Positions 9,527 through 17,133 of a stretch of DNA of 64,000 nucleotides are shown here, piece after piece. Under the pieces are notes generated by a model, which saw only the letters and a list, made by a program, of their open reading frames with translations, had not been told where the DNA came from and ran no database searches. The first letter of the stretch is position 1. The number at the start of each line of letters is the position of its first letter. The DNA is taken from contig VGAC01000004.1 in NCBI GenBank assembly GCA_016870865.1, positions 1-64,000 of the forward strand, written 5' to 3'. The DNA is from Actinomycetota bacterium (GTDB lineage Bacteria > Actinomycetota > Acidimicrobiia > Acidimicrobiales > Ilumatobacteraceae). The position numbers and the translations under genes are program-made.

Positions 9527-10255
9527 GTGAACCGCACGAGAAATTCACCATCCGCCGCTGCGGGCGACGGCGCACACTTTCCCGTCCCCGTCCTTTTCCT
9601 CGGGTGGGTCGGCGCCTTTGTCGTCGCCAATATTTTTGCCGCCGTCATCTTGCGTGCATCCGGGGCTGTATCGGGGAAAGAGCCGACCTGGGTCATCGGC
9701 CTCGTGGCTCTGGCACTCTGGTCACCTTTGCTCGGGGTACTGGCGATGCTGTCCCGACGGATGGGGTCGGGCAACTTCATGCGTGACTATTCGTTCGGAT
9801 TCAAGGCGATCGACCTGGCGGGCGTTCCGATCGGTGTCGCCTCGCAGTTGTTGCTCGTCAACCTCGTCTATTGGCCGCTGCGTGGATTGTTCCCGTCCAC
9901 GTTCAACGCCGAGGAGGTGGAGGACCGTGCACGCGGTCTGTATGACCGCGCCGAGGGTGCGTGGATCGTGGTGTTGGTTCTCGTCGTCGTGGTGGGTGCG
10001 CCGATAGTCGAGGAACTCGTCTACCGCGGATTCATCCATGGCTCGTTGCGCGGCCGTTTTGGTGATGGCCTCGCGCTTCTCGGGGCGGCGGTGTGGTTCA
10101 CCCTGATCCATTTCACGCCCGTCGAATATCCCGGCCTCTTTGCGTTCGCGGTCGTGCTCGGTCTCTGCTTCCACGGCACGGGTCGACTGGGGACAGCGAT
10201 CGTTGCCCACATGGCTTTCAACGCGACGGGGCTGATCTTGGTGGCGGGAAGTTGA
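9527..10255 (+). CDS. CPBP family intramembrane metalloprotease
   Basis: 242 residues with about seven hydrophobic segments. The glutamate-rich motif EELVYRG (residues 162-168) and a later membrane histidine in LIHFTP (about 193-198) are the metal and catalytic residues of CAAX-protease/bacteriocin-processing (CPBP, Abi) enzymes. These cleave prenylated or other small substrates within the membrane; the substrate here is unknown. The GTG at 9527 follows the DUF3499 stop by 23 nt, so co-transcription is likely. Confidence 0.8.
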   Translation: MNRTRNSPSAAAGDGAHFPVPVLFLGWVGAFVVANIFAAVILRASGAVSGKEPTWVIGLVALALWSPLLGVLAMLSRRMGSGNFMRDYSFGFKAIDLAGVPIGVASQLLLVNLVYWPLRGLFPSTFNAEEVEDRARGLYDRAEGAWIVVLVLVVVVGAPIVEELVYRGFIHGSLRGRFGDGLALLGAAVWFTLIHFTPVEYPGLFAFAVVLGLCFHGTGRLGTAIVAHMAFNATGLILVAGS

Positions 10256-10281
10256 CCGTTGGCCTGACAGACTGATTGCCC

Positions 10282-12708
10282 ATGGACGTGGACGTCGCTT
10301 CGCCGCTCGGAACCGACGAAACCACACCTGCCGACCGGGTCGACGAGACCGCCGACGCGACGACGCGGCCCGCCCGCACGTTCCCCTCATTGCAGTTGTT
10401 CTCGTCGATCGTCATAGTCGGCGGGGCGATGCTGTTCCTCCTCGTGACGTTGCATCCCGGTCTCGTCTTGAAGAACAACACCCCGACCGGCGGCGACATG
10501 GGTGCCCACGTGTGGGGTCCCGCATTCCTGCGTGACAACCTTCTGTCGAACTTCCGCCTCACCGGGTGGACGATGGACTGGTATTCGGGTTTACCGGCCT
10601 ACCGCTTCTACATGGTCGTGCCGGCACTTTTCATCGTGTTGCTCGACGTCGTCCTGCCCTACGGCATCGCGTTCAAGATCGTGGTGGCCGCGGGCATCGT
10701 CGTCCTGCCCCTCTGTGCGTGGGCTTTTGGTCGTCTGGCGCGCTTCATGTACCCGCTGCCGGAACTTTTCGCCGTCGCCGCGACGGTGTTTCTCTACGAC
10801 GAAAGCTTCACCATCTACGGCGGCAACATCGCCAGCACGATGGCAGGCGAGTTCTCATTCTCCATGTCACTCGCATTCGGGGTGCTCGGCCTCGGCTTTC
10901 TCGCCCGCGGACTTGATTCGGGCAGGTACCGCACGACGGCGGCGGTGTTGATCGCGCTTTCCGCCCTCAGCCACGGCATTGTGTTGATCTTCGTTTTCGG
11001 TGGTGCGGCGGTGATGGTGTTGTTGCACAACGGCCGACGCCGGTTGTTGTTCGGCGCAACAACCATCGGTGCGGCGGCGTTGCTCGCCGCATTCTGGGTG
11101 CTCCCGTTCCTCACCGCCCACAAGTACATGACCGACATGAAGTACGAACCACGGCCGAGCGGTGCCGCCGACTCGTTCTGGGACATGTACTTTCCCTTGA
11201 CACCTTTCTGGGACATCATCATCATGACCCTTTCACTCGTCGGTTTCGCCGCCTCGTTGTTGCATCGTCGTGTGATCGGGGTGTGGCTGGGCGTGATGAT
11301 GATCCTGCTCTTCATCGGCGTCTACATCACACGCGACAGTCTTCCCGTCATCGGACTGCTGTGGAACCCACGCCTTTTGCCGTTCCTCTATTTTTGTCGT
11401 TACTTGCTCGTCATGATCGGTCTGTGGTCGATCGCGACAGCCGCTCTGAGGTTGATTTCGACCGAACGCGGCGCGGCGACCGAAAGTCCCCGGTTCGTCA
11501 CCGCGCACCACGCCCTGCGCAATGGGGCAGCCTGGGGGATCGCCGTCGGTGTGTTGTGCATCGTCGGGTTCCGCTTCCAACAACTGCCCGGTGGGTCGGT
11601 CCTTGCCGACGCCGACGGAACGTCGCAGTACGCCTGGGGGCCGTTCCGCACCAAGTCCGACAACAAATCGTTCGTCGACGGATGGGCCCGCTGGAACTTC
11701 GAGGGCTACGAGGGCAAGGGCGCGTACGGCGAATACCACGGCATCGTCCAGACGATGAAGCGACTGGGGGAGGACCCCAACCATGGATGCGGTCGCGCGC
11801 TGTGGGAGAACAGCGGTGACCTGAACAAGTACGGCACCACGATGGCACTGATGCTTTTGCCGTTCTGGACCGACGGTTGCATCGGATCACAGGAAGGCCT
11901 CTTCTTCGAAGCCGCCGGCACCACGCCATACCACTTCATTTCCGCCGCCGCGTTGTCGAAACAGAGCAGCAACCCCGTCCGTGAACTTCGCTACGACAAC
12001 AACGACGCGGGCAAGGGTGTGCGGTACCTGCAGGAACTCGGTGTGCAGTACTACATGGCGTACTCCCCGGAGGCGGTGAAATCCGCCGCGTCACAGCCCG
12101 GGCTTGTCGAGGTTGCGCGTTCGGGCCCTTGGATCGTCTACGAAGTCGAAGCCAGTGACTGGGTCGTTCCAATGACGAGACAACCGGTGATCGTCAACGA
12201 ACGTGAGGGTGACCAGCGCGAGCGATGGTTGGAATTGGGTTCGAGTTGGTTCCAACACGGCGAAGAATGGGCGGCGACGCCCGTCGACGACGGCCCTGAT
12301 TCCTGGCAGCGCATCGACGTCGAAGTCGACCTCGATCGCAGGATCGGTGAACCGGGTGGCTCGTCACGCAGCGTCGACATCGTCACACCCGTGCAGGAGA
12401 TCGAGATCGTCGACCTTCCGGCGGTGCAGGTCTCCGATTTCAAAAGCAGCCAGGACTCGGTTTCGTTCCAGGTCGACAAGGTCGGTGTGCCGGTTCTCGT
12501 TCGCGTGAGCTTCTTCCCGAACTGGAAGGTCGACGGAGCCGAAGGGCCCTATCGCGCGGCACCGAACATGATGGTCGTCATTCCCACCGACAACGAAGTT
12601 CGTCTCCACTATTCGTCGTCGATGATCGACAGGGTGGCGTATCTGTTGACGCTCATCGGCATCGTCGTCGTTGTCTATTGGTGGAGGCGCGGTGCTCATG
12701 GCCCGTGA
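10282..12708 (+). CDS. Large multi-TM membrane protein, GT-C/YfhO-like
   Basis: An 808-residue protein with an acidic N-terminal tail, a first helix near residue 35, then about eleven membrane helices up to residue 390, a soluble domain of about 380 residues and a final helix near 785. The loop after the first helix holds PTGGDMGAH, like the acidic catalytic loop of GT-C glycosyltransferases. Proteins of this shape often carry the 6-pyruvoyl-tetrahydropterin synthase-related membrane domain and are thought to act in envelope glycan synthesis. ATG 10282 is chosen over an in-frame TTG two codons earlier. It runs into manB (GTGA overlap at the end), suggesting an operon that supplies mannose-based glycans. 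Confidence 0.6.
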   Translation: MDVDVASPLGTDETTPADRVDETADATTRPARTFPSLQLFSSIVIVGGAMLFLLVTLHPGLVLKNNTPTGGDMGAHVWGPAFLRDNLLSNFRLTGWTMDWYSGLPAYRFYMVVPALFIVLLDVVLPYGIAFKIVVAAGIVVLPLCAWAFGRLARFMYPLPELFAVAATVFLYDESFTIYGGNIASTMAGEFSFSMSLAFGVLGLGFLARGLDSGRYRTTAAVLIALSALSHGIVLIFVFGGAAVMVLLHNGRRRLLFGATTIGAAALLAAFWVLPFLTAHKYMTDMKYEPRPSGAADSFWDMYFPLTPFWDIIIMTLSLVGFAASLLHRRVIGVWLGVMMILLFIGVYITRDSLPVIGLLWNPRLLPFLYFCRYLLVMIGLWSIATAALRLISTERGAATESPRFVTAHHALRNGAAWGIAVGVLCIVGFRFQQLPGGSVLADADGTSQYAWGPFRTKSDNKSFVDGWARWNFEGYEGKGAYGEYHGIVQTMKRLGEDPNHGCGRALWENSGDLNKYGTTMALMLLPFWTDGCIGSQEGLFFEAAGTTPYHFISAAALSKQSSNPVRELRYDNNDAGKGVRYLQELGVQYYMAYSPEAVKSAASQPGLVEVARSGPWIVYEVEASDWVVPMTRQPVIVNEREGDQRERWLELGSSWFQHGEEWAATPVDDGPDSWQRIDVEVDLDRRIGEPGGSSRSVDIVTPVQEIEIVDLPAVQVSDFKSSQDSVSFQVDKVGVPVLVRVSFFPNWKVDGAEGPYRAAPNMMVVIPTDNEVRLHYSSSMIDRVAYLLTLIGIVVVVYWWRRGAHGP

Positions 12709-12713
12709 CGGCG

Positions 12714-14084
12714 ATGGCTTCTGCTGACAACGCGCGATCACTCGACGCGATCTTCAAGGCCTATGACGTTCGGGGGACCGTTCCCGAACAACTCAACGCC
12801 GATATTGCGCGTGCGGTCGGTGTTGCATTCGCCGAATTCGTGGGTGGCCCGACGGTTCTCGTTGCGCGTGACATGCGGCCATCGGGCGTCGAACTCGCGG
12901 CCGCTTTCGCCGAGGGTGCAATGTCACGCGGTGCGAACGTATTGGACCTCGGCCTCGCAAGCACCGACATGCTGTATTTCGCTGCGGGGTCGCTGAACGC
13001 ACCGGGCGCGATGTTCACCGCTTCCCACAATCCCGCGCAATACAACGGCATCAAGTTCTGCCTCCCGGGTGCGCGGCCGGTGGGTGCCGACACCGGCCTC
13101 GACGTGGTGCGTGCGTCCGCCGCGCGTGAACTTGCGTCACCCTCGGCGTCGAGTGCCGCAGGTGGTTCGTTGTCGCAGCGCAACATGCTGGATGCCTTTG
13201 CAGACCACGTTGTGGGTTTCGTCGACAGGGACGCCCTGCGGCCACTCAAGGTGGTTGCCGACACGGCCAACGGAATGGGCGGTCTCGTCGTGCCCGCGGT
13301 CTTCGAACGTCTTGCGCAGATGACACTCGAAGTGATGTACCCCGAACTCGATGGGACGTTCCCGAACCACCCGGCCGACCCGATCCAGCCCGCCAACCAA
13401 AAAGATCTCCAGGTGCGTGTCGTGGCGGGTGCCTTCGACATCGGGCTCGCCTTCGACGGCGATGCCGACCGCGTGTTCGTGGTCGACGAAACCGGCACGG
13501 GCATGTCGGGCAGCACGACCACCGCGCTGCTCGCCGCCGCAGTGCTGCGGTCCAACCCCGGTGCGACGATCATCCACAACCTCATCTGCTCGCGCACCGT
13601 CGGCGAGGTCATCGCCGAGAGCGGTGGCAGGGCGGTCCGCTCGAGGGTCGGCCACAGTTTCATCAAGCAATTGATGGCCGAGACGGGTGCTGCGTTCGGC
13701 GGCGAACACAGCGCCCACTATTACTTCCGCGACAACTACCGCGCCGACAGTGGCCTCATCGCCGCAATGTTCGTCCTTGCGGAACTCTCACGCGGCGGCG
13801 AGCCACTGTCCGTCGTGCGCGCGCCCTTTGACCGCTACGCAGCGAGCGGTGAAATCAACACGCAGGTCGACGACCCTGCTGCGGTGATCGAACGTGTTGC
13901 CGGGGCTTACCCCGGCCGACCCCAGGACAGGCTGGATGGCCTCACCGTCGACTGCGGAGCATGGTGGTTCAACCTGCGCATGTCGAACACGGAGCCCTTG
14001 CTCCGCCTCAACCTCGAGGCGCCGACACGTGCCGAGTGCGACGACCACGTGGCTGAACTGCTGGCACTCATCACTTCGAGCTGA
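12714..14084 (+). CDS. manB: Phosphomannomutase/phosphoglucomutase
   Basis: 456 residues of the alpha-D-phosphohexomutase family, interconverting hexose 6- and 1-phosphates (mannose-1-phosphate for GDP-mannose). Visible sites are the phosphoserine loop TASHNPAQYNG near residue 102, the Mg loop DGDADR near 248 and the sugar-binding GGEHS block near 332. The start is ATG 12714; a GTG at 12705 that overlaps the upstream stop is equally possible and would add three residues. It lies between the large membrane protein and the Trm112-like gene, as in other actinobacteria, and supplies precursor for the polysaccharide genes at the left edge. Confidence 0.85.
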   Translation: MASADNARSLDAIFKAYDVRGTVPEQLNADIARAVGVAFAEFVGGPTVLVARDMRPSGVELAAAFAEGAMSRGANVLDLGLASTDMLYFAAGSLNAPGAMFTASHNPAQYNGIKFCLPGARPVGADTGLDVVRASAARELASPSASSAAGGSLSQRNMLDAFADHVVGFVDRDALRPLKVVADTANGMGGLVVPAVFERLAQMTLEVMYPELDGTFPNHPADPIQPANQKDLQVRVVAGAFDIGLAFDGDADRVFVVDETGTGMSGSTTTALLAAAVLRSNPGATIIHNLICSRTVGEVIAESGGRAVRSRVGHSFIKQLMAETGAAFGGEHSAHYYFRDNYRADSGLIAAMFVLAELSRGGEPLSVVRAPFDRYAASGEINTQVDDPAAVIERVAGAYPGRPQDRLDGLTVDCGAWWFNLRMSNTEPLLRLNLEAPTRAECDDHVAELLALITSS

Positions 14085-14094
14085 GATCCGCGGC

Positions 14095-14100
14095 TAGCGT
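14095..14100 (+). promoter_or_regulatory. -10 element of the Trm112-like gene
   Basis: TAGCGT lies immediately after the manB stop and ends 7 nt before ATG 14108, suggesting an extra leaderless start inside the cluster. Confidence 0.35.
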
Positions 14101-14107
14101 CACGTCC

Positions 14108-14353
14108 ATGACCCGCGCCCCCGACCCGCGCCTGCTCGCGATCCTCGCCTGCCCCCAGGACAAGGGCCCCTTGTGGTTCATCGCCGATGAGGACCGCCTC
14201 TACAACCCGCGTCTTTGTCGTTCGTACGACGTGCGCGACGGCATTCCCGTGATGCTCATCGACGAGGCCACGACGGTCAGCGACGCCGAACACCGGCGCA
14301 TCATGGCGCGCATTTCGACGGAGAACGTCGCACCCACGTTCCGCACGGAGTAG
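14108..14353 (+). CDS. Trm112-like protein (DUF343/UPF0434)
   Basis: An 81-residue protein with LAILACPQDKGPL at residues 12-24 and RDGIPVML near 44-51, the conserved blocks of the bacterial Trm112-like family. In zinc-binding members the first block is CPxCKGxL; here the second cysteine is Asp and only one cysteine (LCRSYD) remains in the second block, so this copy probably does not bind zinc. Bacterial members are inferred to be small methyltransferase partners or chaperones. It keeps its usual place after manB, while the SIS/manA genes found next in Streptomyces are absent. Confidence 0.75.
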   Translation: MTRAPDPRLLAILACPQDKGPLWFIADEDRLYNPRLCRSYDVRDGIPVMLIDEATTVSDAEHRRIMARISTENVAPTFRTE

Positions 14354-14361
14354 ATTCGCCC

Positions 14362-14425
14362 ACGCACGTTGTCGTGCGTACATCCCCGTCGGGCTGACAG
14401 ACCGGAGCCAGTGGGCCCCAGCCCG
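14362..14425 (+). promoter_or_regulatory. Structured leader upstream of ahcY (two hairpins)
   Basis: Two perfect hairpins occupy the 99-nt gap before ahcY. Hairpin 1: ACGCACG (14362-14368), loop TTGT, CGTGCGT (14373-14379). Hairpin 2: CGGGCTG (14390-14396), 22-nt loop, CAGCCCG (14419-14425). The Shine-Dalgarno GGAAAGG (14439-14445) is 7 nt before ATG. S-adenosylhomocysteine riboswitches are known upstream of ahcY genes, but I could not match their conserved core here, so this is a structured leader of unknown type. Hairpin 1 could also be a U-less terminator for the Trm112-like gene. Confidence 0.5.
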
Positions 14426-14452
14426 GATCCTTCGCCTTGGAAAGGTTCGCTC

Positions 14453-15901
14453 ATGTCCACTTTGTCCTCCAAGACCGACTATCGCGTCGCCGACCTCAGC
14501 CTTGCCCCGTTCGGTCGCAAGGAGATCCACCTGGCCGAACACGAAATGCCGGGCCTGCGCTCACTGCGCAAGGAGTTCGGTCGGTCAAAGCCCCTCACGG
14601 GTTGTCGCATCTCGGGTTCCCTGCACATGACGATCCAGACCGCAGTGCTCATCGAGACCCTCACCGAGCTGGGTGCCCAGGTGCGCTGGGCCAGTTGCAA
14701 CATCTTCTCAACACAAGATCAGGCAGCGGCCGCTGTCGTCGTCGGACCCAACGGCAGTATTGACGACCCGCAAGGTGTACCGGTCTTCGCCTGGAAAGGC
14801 GAGACGCTCGAGGAGTACTGGTGGTGCACCGAGCAGATGATGACTTGGCCCGGTGGCGACGGCCCGAACATGATCCTCGATGACGGTGGCGACGCCACTC
14901 TTCTCGTGCACAAGGGTGTCGAGTACGAACGTGCGGGGGCGGTGCCCGACCCGGGCAGTGCGGGCAACCCCGAACTTGCGATCGTTCTCGGTCTGCTGCA
15001 GCGCACGCTCAAGACCGACCCGCAAAAGTGGACGCGTATGGCCGCCGGCATCAAGGGCGTCACCGAGGAGACGACGACGGGTGTGAAGCGGCTCTACAAG
15101 ATGGCCGAGCGCAACGAGTTGTTGTTCCCCGCGATCAACGTGAACGACAGCGTCACGAAGTCGAAGTTTGACAACCTCTACGGGTGTCGTCACTCGTTGA
15201 TCGACGCGATCAACCGTGCCACCGACGTGATGATCGCGGGCAAGCTCGCCGTCGTCTGCGGTTACGGCGATGTCGGAAAGGGCTGTGCGCAGAGTCTTCG
15301 CGGCCAGGGTGCACGAGTCATCGTCACGGAAATCGACCCCATCAACGCCCTCCAGGCGGCGATGGAGGGATACCAGGTGGACACGCTCGAGGCGACGGTC
15401 GGCACCGCCGACATCTTCGTCACAGCGACGGGCAACGAAGCGATCATCACGGCCGAGCACATGTCGAAGATGAAGCACAATGCCATCGTCTGCAACATCG
15501 GCCACTTCGACAACGAAATCGACATGCTCGGCCTCGCCCGCAGCGGTGCGACACGTGACGAACTAAAGCCGGGCACCGACCTGTGGACGTTTCAGGACGG
15601 TCACTCCGTGATCGTCCTCGCCGAGGGTCGGTTGGTGAACCTGGGCTGCGCCACCGGCCACCCCAGCTTTGTCATGAGCTGCTCGTTCTCGAACCAGGTG
15701 ATCGCGCAGATCGAACTGTTCAACAACACCAGCAAGTATCCGACGGGCGTCTACGTTCTGCCCAAGCACCTCGACGAAAAGGTCGCCTCGGCGCACCTGG
15801 CTGCACTGGGTGTGAAGTTGACGAGCCTCACCGACGAGCAGGCCGACTATTTGGGTCTGGACCCCAAGGGCCCGTTCAAACCCGAGCACTACCGCTACTA
15901 G
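14453..15901 (+). CDS. ahcY: Adenosylhomocysteinase
   Basis: 482 residues. It hydrolyses S-adenosylhomocysteine to adenosine and homocysteine, relieving product inhibition of methyltransferases and feeding the sulfur cycle. The NAD-binding motif [13 protein letters not shown] starts near residue 270, and the C-terminus KPEHYRY is the family signature that contacts the cofactor of the neighbouring subunit. ATG 14453 has a clear ribosome site (GGAAAGG) 7 nt upstream, unlike many genes in this window. It is preceded by a structured leader and followed by a strong hairpin shared with the convergent yczE gene. Confidence 0.96.
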   Translation: MSTLSSKTDYRVADLSLAPFGRKEIHLAEHEMPGLRSLRKEFGRSKPLTGCRISGSLHMTIQTAVLIETLTELGAQVRWASCNIFSTQDQAAAAVVVGPNGSIDDPQGVPVFAWKGETLEEYWWCTEQMMTWPGGDGPNMILDDGGDATLLVHKGVEYERAGAVPDPGSAGNPELAIVLGLLQRTLKTDPQKWTRMAAGIKGVTEETTTGVKRLYKMAERNELLFPAINVNDSVTKSKFDNLYGCRHSLIDAINRATDVMIAGKLAVVCGYGDVGKGCAQSLRGQGARVIVTEIDPINALQAAMEGYQVDTLEATVGTADIFVTATGNEAIITAEHMSKMKHNAIVCNIGHFDNEIDMLGLARSGATRDELKPGTDLWTFQDGHSVIVLAEGRLVNLGCATGHPSFVMSCSFSNQVIAQIELFNNTSKYPTGVYVLPKHLDEKVASAHLAALGVKLTSLTDEQADYLGLDPKGPFKPEHYRY

Positions 15902-15904
15902 GAG

Positions 15905-16558
15905 TCAGGTTTCTGGTGCTCTCCCCGTCGCTTCGTTCGTGAGCGACGGGGACATGCGCAGGGCGAGCATTGCCCGCTGCACCATGGGTCCGATGCCGAA
16001 GGCAAAGACGAACGTCCCGAGGCCGATGCGTCCGCCGAGGAAGACACCCGTCACCATGACCAAGATTTCCACGATCGTGCGGGCAAAACGGATGCTGATG
16101 CCGAACCGCTTGTTCACCCCGATCATCAGACCGTCGCGGGGCCCCGAGCCGAGTTCGGCCCCAATGTAGAGACCCGAGCCGAATGCGATGAACAACATGC
16201 CCGCGGCGAGGTAGGCGAGGCGCGCGGCGATCGCGCGCGAGTCCGGCAGGACGTCTTCCATCAGATTCTCGACGAGGCCGATCTCGACCGCGTTGAGGAT
16301 GGTGCCGATACCCGGTCTGACCCGCAGGGGGATCCACAAGACGAGCAGTGCGACGCCGACGACAATGATCACGTTGCCGAGTTGCAGGCCCGTGAGTTTC
16401 GAGATGCCCGTGTGGAACACGTCCCAGGGCGGGACACCGAGATCCGAATGCACGAAGCAGGCGATGCCGGCGCCGAAACAGAACAGTCCGGCGGCGCAAC
16501 GCGTGAGCCGTTCGAGGAGCCGTTCCCGCAGCGGCCGGGGAGAGCCGCCTTCGTGCAT
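15905..16558 (-). CDS. YczE/YitT-like integral membrane protein
   Basis: A 217-residue protein with five to six hydrophobic segments and the motif HSDLGVPPWDVFHTG near residues 41-55 plus GSGPRDGLM near 130, repeats typical of the YczE (COG2364) membrane family. Its function is not established. ATG 16558 is chosen over the upstream in-frame ATG 16696 because TACATT lies exactly 6 nt upstream and the first helix then begins normally. It is divergent from and slightly overlaps the comF region; its 3' end contains the hairpin that also terminates ahcY. Confidence 0.7.
   Translation of the reverse strand: MHEGGSPRPLRERLLERLTRCAAGLFCFGAGIACFVHSDLGVPPWDVFHTGISKLTGLQLGNVIIVVGVALLVLWIPLRVRPGIGTILNAVEIGLVENLMEDVLPDSRAIAARLAYLAAGMLFIAFGSGLYIGAELGSGPRDGLMIGVNKRFGISIRFARTIVEILVMVTGVFLGGRIGLGTFVFAFGIGPMVQRAMLALRMSPSLTNEATGRAPET
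15923..15951. terminator. Bidirectional hairpin between ahcY and yczE
   Basis: CCCCGTCGCT (15923-15932) and AGCGACGGGG (15942-15951) form a perfect 10-bp stem with a 9-nt loop. It sits 21 nt after the ahcY stop and inside the last codons of the convergent yczE gene. There is no U-tract, as is usual in GC-rich actinobacteria. Confidence 0.65.
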
Positions 16559-16564
16559 GTTCTC

Positions 16565-16570
16565 AATGTA
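16565..16570 (-). promoter_or_regulatory. -10 element of yczE
   Basis: TACATT on the minus strand is followed by 6 nt and ATG 16558. The element lies just ahead of the probable comF start on the opposite strand. Confidence 0.45.
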
Positions 16571-16576
16571 GCCGCG

Positions 16577-17119
16577 GTGGAGTGTCGTGGCGAGGCGGCT
16601 TCGTGCACACACGTGGTCGTGCAAACGAACCACATTGCCACCGCGACCGCCTTCGACGGCGATGTTCGCGAGATGATCGTTGCGCTGAAGTACCACAATG
16701 CCCGCCGCATGGCTCTCCCGCTCGCCATCCTCTTGGCCGAGGCAGTCGATCGCGATCGTGAGGTGCGAAGAATCGGCATCGACGTGGTGACGTGGGCACC
16801 GACATCGTCGCTACACAAACGTCGACGCGGTTACGACCAGGCAGAACTGATTGCGCGTGAACTCGCTCGCCGATTCAACCTGCCGGCGCAACGACTCTTG
16901 CAAAGACACGGATCGATTGCGCAGACCGGCAGATCACGACGCGAGCGACTGGAGGGCCCCGCGTTCGTGGCGAAAAGCAGCGCCCACGGCAGGCGAATCC
17001 TGGTTGTCGATGACGTGTCCACGACGGGTGCGACTCTGCACTCTGCGCGTCGCGCACTGAGTGCCGGGGGTGCCGAAACGGTGTTTTGCTGGGCGGTCGC
17101 GGGGACCCCCGCCAGATAG
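16577..17119 (+). CDS. comF: ComF family phosphoribosyltransferase-like protein, short form
   Basis: About 180 residues. The PRPP-binding loop [14 protein letters not shown] (about residues 139-152) and the helper motif [17 protein letters not shown] identify ComF, a type I phosphoribosyltransferase fold linked to DNA uptake or nucleotide salvage. The usual N-terminal zinc finger is missing: upstream codons are the antisense of yczE, and only two cysteines (VECRG, ASCTH) remain. The start is uncertain; GTG 16577 is the first start clear of the yczE coding region. It precedes secA by 14 nt, as seen in other actinobacteria. Confidence 0.65.
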   Translation: MECRGEAASCTHVVVQTNHIATATAFDGDVREMIVALKYHNARRMALPLAILLAEAVDRDREVRRIGIDVVTWAPTSSLHKRRRGYDQAELIARELARRFNLPAQRLLQRHGSIAQTGRSRRERLEGPAFVAKSSAHGRRILVVDDVSTTGATLHSARRALSAGGAETVFCWAVAGTPAR

Positions 17120-17133
17120 CATCAGCGACTGTC

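Noticed and set aside
14354-14452. Canonical SAH or SAM riboswitch
   Set aside because: The conserved single-stranded cores of these classes could not be matched; kept only as a structured leader of unknown type.
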